Source: Circinella umbellata (lineage: Eukaryota; Mucoromycota; Mucoromycetes; Mucorales; Lichtheimiaceae). Taken from it: a DNA stretch of 64,000 nt. Positions 47,656 through 61,800 of the stretch are shown here, piece after piece. The stretch lies in the NCBI GenBank assembly GCA_025093555.1, contig JAIWNF010000019.1:186001-250000 (forward strand), given 5' to 3'. The position numbers and the translations under genes were made by a program. The notes beneath the pieces are model-generated. The model saw nothing but the letters and a program-made list of their open reading frames with translations. It made no database searches and was not told the DNA's origin. Within the stretch, counting starts at the first letter, position 1, and every line of letters starts with the position of its first letter.

Positions 47656-50581
47656 TTAGATGTTCAAGAAAAGTTCAGTGTACTTGGGGAATGACCTATA
47701 AAAGAAAAAAGAAGTAAATTTAATATTTAATTTCGATTTACATATTCTTACTTATCGTTTCCAAAAGAATAAAAACTTACCAAAGTTTATCAGAAATGTT
47801 TCTTTCCAAGTAATCTGCGAGTTCACGAACAGCTTCCATAGCAGGAAGAACCTTTTCGCTAGCATAGAAAGCCAACTCACTTACATCCTCAATTTCAGTC
47901 CAATGATTAGCTAATTTTTCCAATTCTTGAACACGGTCTTGAAGGTTAGCAACAACAGGTGATAATTCTTTGATGACACGAGATTCAGCTGTAGCATCCA
48001 AACCAATAGTAACAATCTTGGAAGCAGTATCTGCCAATTCACCACGATAAGTATAAGCAGCAGGTAACACATGTTGAATGACCATAGTAAGCAAAGTTTG
48101 TGCTTCAATCATGACATCCTTGGCATATTTTTCCATCAAAATGTGATAACGGGAGGTCAATTCGGCATCAGAGAAAACACCTGTTTGACGCAACATATCA
48201 GCATTCTTATCCTTCAAAAGACACTTGAAAGCATCAGGACTCTTGACAATGTTAGGTAAACCACGCTTGGCTGCTTCAGCAACCCATTCATCCGAATAAT
48301 TATCACCTTCGAAACGAATAGGCTTGGTCTTTGTAATGTATTCACGAATAACAGCCAATTGATCTTCACGGGAAGCAACCTTTTTGTCACCCATTTGTTT
48401 ACGTAAAGCTTCCTTCATTTCGGTCAAAGAAGAAGCAACGGCAGAGTTGAGAAGAGTGACAGGGAATGAAGTAGATTGCTTGGAACCAACAGCACGGAAT
48501 TCAAATTTGTTGCCAGTGAAAGCAAATGGAGAAGTACGGTTACGATCAGTCAAATCACGAGCAATACTGGGAAGAGTGGCCACCTTAAGATCGAGAACAG
48601 TACCCTTGACACGAACGTTTTGCATTTGTGTACCAGTGGCACCATAATCGACAGGTCGGTTCTCTTCAATAGCATTAAGGACTTCATTCAGTTGACTACC
48701 CAAGAAGACGGAGATAATACCTGGGGGAGCTTCGTGAGCACCAAGACGATGATCATTGGATGCAGATGCAATACCGGCACGTAACAAATCGCCGTGATCG
48801 AGAACAGCCTTTAAAATGGCGACCAAGAAGAATAAGAAACGCAAGTTGTTTTCAGGAGCAGCTGAAGGATCCAAAAGGTTATCACCTTGATCAGTGGACA
48901 TACTCCAGTTACAATGTTTACCAGAACCATTGACACCACGGAAAGGCTTTTCGTGGAAAAGTACCTTAAGTTTGTGACGATGAGCAACACGGTGAAGGAC
49001 ATCCATGGTCAACAAATTGTGATCGACAGCTTGCATAGCTTCTTCAAAAATAGGAGCTACTTCAAATTGAGCAGGAGCGACTTCATTATGGCGAGTCTTG
49101 ATTGGTACACCGAGTTTGGCAAGTTCATGCTCACATTCACTGATAGCGGCCAAGACACGGGTGGGAATTTTACCGAAGTAATGATCTTCGAGTTGTTGAT
49201 GACGAGGAGGTAAACCACCAAGCAAAGTACGACCTGTGATCTTTAAATCGGGACGCAAAGTATATAAACCACGATCAATCAAGAAATATTCTTGTTCAGT
49301 ACCAAGGGTAGTAAAAACGTTCTTTGTGCGGGGATGATCTGTGCGTGTATATATATATATATATATTGTGAGTCATTATTGTATCTCCTCCCCCTCTTCA
49401 CATACATCTTTCCTTCCACATCCCTACCCCCTTAATTTTTTTTTGTCCATGCATCCTAAATTTTGTTTTTCATTGTTTATCCTTTTTTTATTTATTTTAC
49501 CTTCATCCACTTCTTCAATCATGGATAAGAATTCCAAAACAGTCTTGTTTAAAACTTCGGAAGATCTTAATAAAACACTCTTTTCATCTAAAGCTTCACC
49601 ATTATAAGAAATAAAGACAGAAGGAACGTATAAAATGGCGGTACCATGAGGACCATCTTGAATGAACATTGGGCTGAGATTGTAATTATAACAATATAAT
49701 AATAAAGTCAGCGCTATTTTTAGGATATATTGGGATATCATAATAAAAAATAGAAAAGCAGGAGGTGTACATAATATGCCTCGATCATTTCCCCTCCTCC
49801 TCCTCCTCCTCCGCTCCCCATATTTCTGTTTTTGTTACCTTTTAGTGTCCCACACAGTGTAACCGCGAGCTTCAAAGGTAGTACGCATACCACCCGATGG
49901 GAAAGAAGAAGCGTCAGGTTCAGATTGTAAAAGTTGAGAACCTGAGAATGTTTCAAGAGCTGTAACCTGTCAAAAATAAAAAAAAAAAACCAATTAAAAA
50001 AAATGATTTTAGCCATCCCTCACTTTTGTCTATACGAAATTATAATAAAAAAATAAACAACAATCAAAACAAACCTCTTCAAATCCATTATAGAAAGTGG
50101 ATTTTAAAGTTAAAAATGAATCATGTTTTTCAGCAGTAGAGTCTGTCATAGGTTGAAACCAATGGGTAAAATGACTAGCACCACGTTCAATAGCCCACAC
50201 TTTGACAGCATGAGCAATAGCATCAGCAGTAACCTTGTCTAAAGTTTGATTACCACGAAGTTGTTTCATAAAGCTCTTTTTTTTAAAAATATATATATAT
50301 AACAAACAACCGTTAATAAAACCATCTATCTTCTTTTCTTTTTGCCTTCCTTCCATCCCTGTAATTTCATTTCAACAACGATAAAAAAAAAAGTCTTCAA
50401 TGAGGTTTACCTTAAAGATGGGTTTTGGTAATGTACGTGACATCTCCTTCAATGAGAAAACATTGCTACCAAAAACTTCAGTAATGGTCTTTGCTTTACC
50501 ACTGTCGTCAGACAAATTAATGTTACGAGGTGCCTTTGTAAGACTTTCTACGACAGTATTAATACGTGCTTCGTGCGTCAT
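47656..50581 (-). CDS. Type III glutamine synthetase (GSIII), six exons
   Basis: Forms glutamine from glutamate, ammonia and ATP. Exons 50411-50581, 50075-50275, 49839-49966, 49501-49673, 47781-49338 and 47656-47695 give 756 aa in frame. Seen: [19 protein letters not shown], the [12 protein letters not shown] block, [19 protein letters not shown] (class III hallmark), the nucleotide/ammonia-site region [37 protein letters not shown], and [19 protein letters not shown]. The length is right for the GlnN/GSIII class (about 700-730), far longer than the ordinary fungal GSII (about 360). The final exon of 40 bp restores the ending [11 protein letters not shown]. Divergent from THI4. Most fungi use GSII, so GSIII is unusual here. 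Confidence 0.95.
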
Positions 50582-51174
50582 TTTTTCTCTAAAGTATAAA
50601 AAAAAAAAAGGAAACAAGAAGGAAAAATAGTAATTTTCGTTTGAACCGAAGAGATCAAATTTTAACGCGGTAGTTTAAAATTTTGAATTGTTTGGTTGTC
50701 AAAAAAATATTGAACCAATCCTATGAGATTTTAACCTATAAATTATAATGCTATTGCTGTTTAGCTGATGCGACTATATTTGATCTCCCCCCCCCAATAA
50801 AAAAACGCGTAAAATTCACTTCCCACACACATTAAATCATTATGATCAAAAATAAAGAAAAAATTAAAATGTATTACCCGATTATTATTACCTGGGTAAC
50901 CTTTTCAAACAATGCATGAATTATTCTTATAAGAGGAAATAGGTCATCTGAGATTTATGATAAGATATGATAACAGGTTGTTTAATATAAATGTTAACTT
51001 TTTTTTTTGGGGGGGGGAGAATTGTTTGAGACGCGGGTAACTTTTATGCCGTCACATCTTTTTTTGATGATGTTACTCTTTTCTTCATCTACAAAAAAAA
51101 GATATAAATACCACCCATTATTCGCAACCATTCTTTAACTATTCTCTTTAGCTTTTATCTCAAGAACAAAAACA
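50582..51174. promoter_or_regulatory. Shared divergent promoter of GSIII and THI4
   Basis: 593 bp between the two start codons. Seen: three GATA cores within 16 bp at 50959-50974, an ACGCGT at 50805-50810, GGGTAAC-type repeats near 50893 and 51045, and T- and G-runs near 51000-51018. GATA clusters fit nitrogen regulation of GSIII; this is inference. Confidence 0.5.
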
Positions 51175-52364
<1,190 letters not shown>

Positions 52365-52372
52365 AATTTGAG

Positions 52373-52552
52373 GTACGTGCTAATTGTTGATTATCGAGTT
52401 AAGAAAACTTTTATAAACAAACAAACAAAAAAAAACAAACAAATGTGATGGCTATCTATATTTTTGGTTTTCTATCTCGAAATCTTGCAATTGGCACTAG
52501 GGGTGCTTGTTTAATTGTAAAGAATATACATATTTTTCTTTATATTGTTCAG
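52373..52552 (+). promoter_or_regulatory. Candidate 3'-UTR intron of THI4
   Basis: A strong donor (GAG|GTACGT) lies 9 bases after the stop codon. A pyrimidine-rich acceptor (TTTATATTGTTCAG) lies at 52539-52552, inside the TPP aptamer just before its GCTGAGA motif. Splicing here would remove half the aptamer. Inferred, no transcript data. Confidence 0.5.
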
Positions 52553-52607
52553 GCTGAGAAATACCCTTAGAACTTGACTCTGGATAATACCAGCGAAAGG
52601 AAGTGTC
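52493..52607 (+). promoter_or_regulatory. TPP riboswitch aptamer in the THI4 3' UTR
   Basis: Contains the conserved elements in order: GGGGTGC (P2 5' side), an extended P3, GCTGAGAAATACCC, TTAGAAC, and CTGGATAATACCAGCGAAAGG. P1 forms between GGCACT (52493-52498) and AGTGTC (52602-52607). P4 shows a CTT/AAGG pairing where the usual consensus is CCT/AGGG, suggesting covariation. P5 is CTGG/CCAG. Orientation is sense to THI4 and no other gene lies downstream within 3 kb. Confidence 0.93.
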
Positions 52608-53583
52608 TTTTGCGTGTTTATTAACGCATTAAATTATTATAATTCATGGTTTCCCCCTTATTTTTTTTCTTCTTTTGTAATATTTTGATATGGAAATAAA
52701 CACGACCCTTACCTTTTCTTATAATTTTAAACGTACATAAATTTGTTGTTTACTTATTGGTTGGCTGGGGAAAAATAGATGAGATCTTGATTATTGTTCT
52801 TGAATTGACATGAAGTGAGTCAATTATAATGGATGGGTTATGTTGTACAAAGATAAAATTGTGAGATTTTTTTTTTCAAAGATATCAGTTTGATTGATAT
52901 CTCTATTACCCAAATCGGGTAGCTGAAATTTCAAGGGCTCCTTCTCTTATTCTTTATTATAAGTTCTTCATCCGCGGAAGGCAAATAGAAAAGTTATGTT
53001 CTATGACTCACTTTTTTTGTTTGCAAAAAAAAAAAAAAACATACTTTCCCTGTTCAAGCTAAATGGCTATTGCTAACATTACTTAGGGTCCTCCCCCCAT
53101 TTTTACTTTCGTGGGACCTCAAATTTGTCTCACCAAGAAAGTAAAAGACATGTTAAAGCACTTCATTCTTCTGTGGTCACTCACTGCCCTAGTAGTCAAA
53201 TAAAACAAATTAAGATGTATTTGACTGTTGATGGTTTTTTTTTGTTGAGGAATTTTTCAAGCTCGTTTAATTACGAGTTCTAAAGTTTTTTCAAGTTCTT
53301 TTATTTATTGCTGTTTTGGAAATTAAATAATTTGCAGTAGAAATTTGGTATCTACCTGAACTCATCACATGATTTATTGGCTTTCCACTTCATCTTAGTT
53401 GAAGGAATACGTAGGATATGAACTACGACGTAGGAGGCACATTCCTCTTGCTCAGTCAATGGAGAGAGACTTTGTGGATGAGGCATTTTAGTCTTTACAG
53501 GTTTGTGTAATATTACAAGTATGGAAGAGAGAAATACTACGTACATCTTGGAAGTCGAAGATGATGGTCACTTTATTTATTTG
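52608..53583. other. THI4 3' region and intergenic
   Basis: AT-rich; a (A)15 run near 53025; no ORF supported. Candidate poly(A) signals (AATAAA) occur at about 52694 downstream of the riboswitch. Confidence 0.4.
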
Positions 53584-54357
53584 CAGCGAGTATTCATTAA
53601 GCCGGTACTCGTTAAGCCGGTATTTCGTTAAACCGGTAGTATCTCTTAAATATTTTGTATATACTTAGTAAAATATCGGTGAGCTTTCTTAAATATTTAC
53701 CGGGTTTGTAATAGTATTATTTTATTTTATATAATACAATATAATACAATGTTAGTCTTTTTATTGATAAAATCATTGATACAGCCTTCCTTTAACGTCA
53801 TCTCAGCTTTCCCTTTGTTTCCATAACAATTAAAAATACACAAATCATTCTAGTCGTCAAGAGAAACCTTCTCAACGTCTTGTTGATAACAGTGTCTCTT
53901 CTTCGCCAACTTCACACAGATGCTTTTTTCTTCTTCGCCTCATCCGCGTACGTACGTACTTCTTTTCAACTTCGTCACGTACTTGCTCATTACCATTGAA
54001 TACTATATGTAATTATGTTGTTGATACACTCCATTTTTACTCATTTATTCAACTGCTAACCATGGTCCATATTTTAAACACACTTTGTTGTAAATTCATT
54101 ATTAATCCAGTCTCTGGTTAACTATCACTATTTTATGAATACACTATTATCATTTTTATCACTAAAACATTAGCTCATAGTAGCAAAGCTACATTAAGCA
54201 GTTAGCTACATTATATCAACTATCATTTTTTATCTTATCCGTACAGCTTAGTTATTTTTCCAGTATATTCTACATATTAGTACCAGTTGCGTTTCAATTC
54301 GCTAAACCGGTACAAATCCTCACATATATCGAGTACCGGTTTAACGAATACTCACTA
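53584..54357. mobile_element. ~774 bp TIR element with AACCGGTA subterminal repeats
   Basis: The left end CAGCGAGTATTCATTAAGCC and the inverted right end (54331-54357) match over about 26 bp with a few changes. Inside the left end the motif GTTAA(A/G)CCGGTA recurs three times in 45 bp; inside the right end an inverted AAACCGGTA pair also recurs (54304-54312, 54335-54343). No transposase. The terminal CAGYGAG is typical of Tc1/mariner MITEs. Ends are diverged, so it is older than the 965 bp elements. Confidence 0.7.
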
Positions 54358-55665
54358 TATTTTGCTCAAAAAATAGCCTCTTTAAAGATCAATTTAAAAT
54401 AACTTGCTTCCTGCTACTCACTCAGATAAATCAACTGAAGGTGTTACATATGCCATTTTTGAACTAGAGCTTTCATAAGATTTCCCAACTCGGTGAACAA
54501 CTTATCTGGTCATTGTCATTATTATACTATATGTATACAAAATACACTGGGCTTTATATTTTTTATAATACCCCGCCGTTTGTAGTTAACGAATACCTTT
54601 TGCCTCTTTCTGTTTTCAGGTACGTACGGGGTCTGAAATATAACTCGACGTGCATAGGTAAGATTGCTTTCTTTCAAAAACACCCTAATAACCACACCTT
54701 ATTGACAGATGTGCGACGAGTGGATAAGAAAGACTATATTTTGGATTATAGTTATCAATTGACTTATTCAAGAACAATCAAGCAAAATTATATGTGAGGG
54801 AGAGGGGGGAATTGATAAAATGATCCAAAGCTCGAGATACGACGTATTTATAGAATAACTGAAAGATGTAGAAAAAAAAAGAATATACTTTTAATTATCA
54901 AGTTGAAGTTTACTTATTCTAAAAGGATATGATTGACAAAAGTGAAACGTGATAAGTGTACTACAATTAAAAAAGGTGTATATTCTTTTTATAAGAGTGA
55001 TGTGGCAAATAGAATCACTGTATAGCAAAAAAATAAAATAAAAACCACTCAAATCTCGAACTATCACTTATTATCTGTAAAATTATTTTCAGAAACTTTG
55101 TAACAGCACCTTATCAAAAAGAAGAAATAGCTTTACTGAGTTTCATTATGATATTTATTCCATTCTACAGAATATAAGATAAGGGAATAGCTTACTTTAC
55201 AAGCGATTATCATAAAGATAAATAACCTCACTGTCGATATTATAAAATTACATTCACAGAAACATTTTACTTTTCTTTTTGAGTCAGTTGATACAAGTAT
55301 CATAGAAGTTTATAATATAATTAACACCATTAAATGTTTAAAAAACCGAAAAGATGATTCATGTCGCCAGTCTCTCAATGAAATGTATTAGATGAATTAT
55401 TATCTTTCAAGACATATATATAATTTCATTATCTAATAAGTTATCATGCTTAGAAATAAGTGACGTAAAATACACACAGACCATTCCTTTACACACACCC
55501 CTATCATTTTATATTATATTGTCAAAACGTTTTTCTTGTTGTGTGTGGCTGATATATGATCCTTTTTGCCCCGCAAAAGAGGGGCAGTTCATTTATCTCT
55601 CCCCTCCCCCCAAAAAAAACACCCTAATTGAATTTTTTTTTATAAAACGCTTCCCAATTCAAAAA
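54358..55665. other. Intergenic, no gene seen
   Basis: AT-rich. A 94-codon plus-strand frame (54513-54797) has no similarity. The T-rich stretch before 55666 is the leader of the next gene. Confidence 0.4.
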
Positions 55666-56552
55666 ATGTCATTAATCGATCGAGTTAAACAAACAAGTCA
55701 TAATGTATTAACAGGCACTTCTCTTGCTGGTAATCTTGGACAAAATAATAAGAAAAAAAACTTGTTTTTTTTTTCATGAAACTACCATTATATATAAAGT
55801 TTTATGTGTTGACATTTACATATATAAAAAGTTTTAGGAGGTGCAACAACAGGTGCAACTGTAGCCATTCTTAAAAATGCTCCTATTAAACAATATACCA
55901 TAACAACAGCACTTAATTGTGGTGTCTTTGGAGCCACTTTTTTTAGTATGTGTTTCCTTTTTTTTCTATTCATATGTATCATAAAATGAGTCTTTTTATT
56001 TTTCAAATGTCATTTTTTAACGAAAAAGTAAATAAATAAATAAATTAGTTGTTCGTGAAACATTTGCGAATCACCAACGAAGTAAAAATCCTCGGTTTGG
56101 TCTTAAAGATTCTCAAACAAGAGATTTTGATGATCTCATGAGTAGTACTTTGGCAGGTGCAACAACAGGTGGTTTATTGTCAGCTGTATACCGTAAGTTT
56201 ATATATATATATGTGGATTAAAAAAGAGTTAAATATCTATATAATTAATTCATTATATGATATAGGTGGACCAAAAGGTGTATTATCAGGTGCTATTATG
56301 TTTGGTACAATTTGTGCTGCTATGCAAGCTGTCTATACAACAGGTAATCGATGGCGTCAAGAAACCATTTTAATTGCTCCTACATCAGAAGAAGAACAAA
56401 AATCAATTTGGGAATCTTTTAGTATGCCTTCTTGGTCACCCATTCGAATGATTTCAGATGATGAATACGAAGAATTATTAGATACACGATTAAAAACTTT
56501 AGAAGCAGAAGTAGAAGAAATTGAACGTGAATTAAAACAAACCAAGAACTAA
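55666..56552 (+). CDS. Tim17/Tim22/Tim23-family-like membrane protein, four exons
   Basis: Exons 55666-55729, 55838-55945, 56049-56192 and 56266-56552; in frame, 200 aa. Seen: Gly/Ala-rich hydrophobic segments GGATTGATVAIL, TALNCGVFGATFFIVRE, STLAGATTGGLLSAVYRG and GVLSGAIMFGTICAAMQAVY, with a helix-Arg-Glu pattern typical of Tim17-type proteins. A C-terminal soluble part (about 140-200) ends in a Glu-rich coiled coil. Likely a mitochondrial inner-membrane or related membrane protein. The Tim17 core is seen, but the specific member is not identified. Confidence 0.75.
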
Positions 56553-56876
56553 AAGAACATAAATTATGTTTGAAATGATGTACATAATATATACTAGAAA
56601 AGTAATAATATTTAGTTAAATAAATGTAATAGATACCAAGTTCCCTTTTTTTTATTATATAATAATAATAAGTAAATCCCCCGTTCCTGAATCATTTTTT
56701 ATATATAATCAAAACACCTTATTCATGAAAAAAAAAGGAACGTTGTTATTACTTTGCAAAATATTTGGAATGGGGGAGGTTTTTTTGTGTGTGTGTTGCA
56801 TAATATAATATTTAGGAGAGAGTGATATATTTGTATGTAAGTGTTTGTGTATGAAAGAAAGAAAGAGAGAGATTTT
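56553..56876. other. Convergent 3' regions
   Basis: Between the Tim17-like gene (+) and RPT6 (-). AT-rich, GAAAG and GT runs, no gene. Confidence 0.45.
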
Positions 56877-58487
<1,611 letters not shown>

Positions 58488-58842
58488 TGTAAATAAAGTA
58501 AAAGAGGAGTAAAGATATAAAAGTGTATAGAGAGAAAAAGTAAAGAACTAAAAAAGGAGTTGCGTGTTCAGTTTCTCTCTTTCTCTCTCTCTCTCTCTTT
58601 CGGTAATCAAAAATCGCTGACGCAATTTCCATTTTCGGTTGCATAGAAATAAAACCTGTACATATTTATGAAATTGTTTCCAATACAGAGTACTTTTCTC
58701 TTTTTATTGTACTTTATATATATATAAGAAAAAAAGGGAATGTATTATTACACAAATAGAATGAGTATTATAGAGAAATCATGCTATGTTACAAAGAGGG
58801 AAAAATTGATGTTAAAAGGGGGGGGGGATTAGGAAAAGTTAT
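58488..58842. other. Spacer between RPT6 and SMC6
   Basis: Both neighbours are on the minus strand, so this is the RPT6 promoter and the SMC6 3' end. CT-rich run (about 58573-58600). No gene. Confidence 0.5.
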
Positions 58843-61800
58843 TTAAAGTTGTTCACGCTCTGGATCACTTAAACGATGTACTTTAATATGTGGACCAGGA
58901 ACCATATTAGATGCATCTATTATTATGAAAAAAAAAATTAGTTTCCCAGTCTTTACAAAAAGTGATTAAGAATAATAATTTACCTTGTGGAGTAATAAAA
59001 ATATATTGTGAATCATTATCCATTGCAGCTTCCATCTATTTATTTTGTTTTTTGCAAGTGTCAGTCCCAGTCAGTTAAAATATCAAATCTTTAATTAATA
59101 ATCTTACCATCATCTGCATACTCTTCTTTCTATTGACAGCATCCATATATACATCGAATTCATCCAAACTAATATAGAGAGAAAGAGATAGTTAGTTATT
59201 GAACTATTTAAAAGTCAAGTATAATATATACATCTTACCAATAAAGAGGTGAACTGATGCCTTCCCATAATGACAAAAGTAAACTAATTTGAGAAAAGGA
59301 TTTTTCACCACCAGAAAGTGTTTTAGAGTCTTTATGTCTAGAACCTCTTTTAAATTGATCTCCTGTAGACACCTATTTTAATTATAATCTCGTTAGAAAT
59401 AAGTTTTCCTCTTTAACAAGCTTTTTATTCACTTACTCGAATATCAAGTCGTTCTTTATCATGATTGAATTTCAAATAACCATTGTAACCACGTTGATGC
59501 ATAAAATAGGTAAAATGACCTTGTGCACTGAGAGAAATATACATGCGAAAAGCATTCCAATGATCAAGACGTTTAGCCAAAGTATCTCGAAGATTCTAAT
59601 TATCAATACATTTTTAAGTTATACACGATTCAATAATGAAAATTGGTTGTGTGTGTCTGTATGTGCGTTTTATATCTTACTGCTCTATAAGTATCAAGTA
59701 ATCTAACAGTTCCTTTGGCTGTTCTTAAAGCTTCTAATGCATCTCTAGCTTCTTGTTCAATTTCTTCCAAAGAGGCTCCAATACTATTATATATAATGGA
59801 AATATAAAAATTAATTACTATTTATTAGAAACTTTTCCCTCTCGTCTTTACTTGGAAAAAAAAAATAGGAACTTACGCTTTATTTCTTTCTTCAATACGC
59901 ATTTCCAAATGGCGAATTTGTTTTTGAATTTGATCGGGTGAACGTCTTGTTTCAACACGGTTAGGCCATTCTTCTATAACTTGTCTTGTCCATTCCTATT
60001 TAAAAACAGATTAATTTGGGGATAAATTCATGAATAAACAAAATAAAAAGTAGTTTCTCTTTTCTTACTGCAACAGTTCGTTCATCAAGATCTGCTTTTC
60101 TTTCCATTTCTTTATGACGCATAACACAATGATCATATGCTTCTTGTGTTTGATTTGCTTTTTGAACTGTTTTCATTCTTAAATTTTCAATTCCTTGAAT
60201 GTTACGCTATTATTGATAATATATACATATATATGAGAAAATGGCGGAGGGGACAGATTGCTTGCATAAATTTCATTAAATATATATTTATTACCTGGAA
60301 TTCACGCATTTTTACTTCGTGGGCTTCTTCTTCTGTTTCATATTGTTGAATTCGAACCATAATTTCTTGAATCTCAACTCTTATTTCTTGATCTTGTTGA
60401 CGAAGTACTTGAAATTGACCGATATAACCTTGAATTTGATCATTCAATTTCTATTAACATTAAAATAGGTTTAGAAGAAAGAAAGAAAGGATGACTTTTT
60501 TGTTTTCTACTTACATCTTTTTCATCTTTATAAATTTGAATATCAACAGGTTCTTCTTCTTGCATAGATTCTTCAACTTGTTTAATTTGATAAAGAATAT
60601 TTCGAATTTCTCTTTCAATGTTATATTGTTTATTCTAAATGGATTATGTTGATAACTTTATTCTTTTAGAAAACCAAAGAGAGGAGAAAGGGGAAGGATC
60701 TTTTTACCTGTAATGTTTTCATTTGATTACGACATTTATCAATCTTTTCTCCTACTTGTTGACGTTCTCTTTTCAATTCATTATATTCTTTCTCAATTTC
60801 CTTTAATTGTTCATGTGCTTCCCTATAAAAAAATATATATTTAATATCCCCACTCCCCCAAATGTTAATACTTGGATATTTCTATTCCCTAGTCAAAAAA
60901 TAGACCACTTGCCTAATTTCTGGTTCAATATCTTGTTTAAAACGTGGAGGTCCATTATATCGATTTAATGAATCTACTTTTAAACCTTGATGACCAGTAA
61001 TCTTTTGAGCTCTTGATGTATAACATTGTTTCACGTTTTCTGGTCCACCCCCTTCCATAATACTTTGTGCATCAATACGTTCTTTTATTAAAAGACATTT
61101 TTCAATATCTCTTGCAACAATTAATTGACGTTTAACCCATTCATCTTTAAACTATATTTATATATAAAAAGCTTTTTTAGTGAATCGATATAAAATATAA
61201 AGATATGTTATGAATGTATCAAATGAACAAACCTCTAAAGCACGTAACATGGTCAAATACTTTGGATCTGGTTCACCACGACTATAATCAAATAAATCAT
61301 ATCGTGAGACAAGAACAATAGTATCAGACCTAATAAAAAAAATACATAGAATTAATTCATAATTTAAAAGTAACCCTCCCCCCCATCCCCTTCCAATAAA
61401 TCATTAATATTTACATATTTCTACGTTCCAAAATTCGAGTCAAACGTTTTCGATCATCATAAGTCTCTACAACAAATGAATTCAATACTTTTCCAAGTAC
61501 AAGTTCCATTGTTTCAGTATATTCAGGATTCTTTAACGTGACAAAACGTCCAAAAGGACCTACAGGTTTACGTGTCCATCCTCTTTCTTCATTGATATCA
61601 TGAAGCACTTCGGGCATAAATCTTCCAAATGCACGTAATGTATTTGATTTTTGTTGTCTCAAACTATCTATCTTATCTCGTACACTTTTTCTTTGTCGTT
61701 CTTTTTGATCGAATTTGTTTGCAAAACCATTTCTTTCCGCTGTCAATTCAGTCAATTTCACTTCAATATCTCCTATTTCATCTTTGCATTGACGTGATTC

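Noticed and set aside
50940..51060. A second thiamine riboswitch in the THI4 5' leader (CTGAGA near 50948)
   Set aside because: Only the hexamer is present. The GGATAATACCAG part and P1/P2 are missing.
58488..58644. Upstream RPT6 start with extra residues beginning MQPKMEIASAIFDY
   Set aside because: The frame runs into low-complexity Arg/Glu and hydrophobic sequence with no splice site joining it to the conserved exon. It is probably 5' leader.
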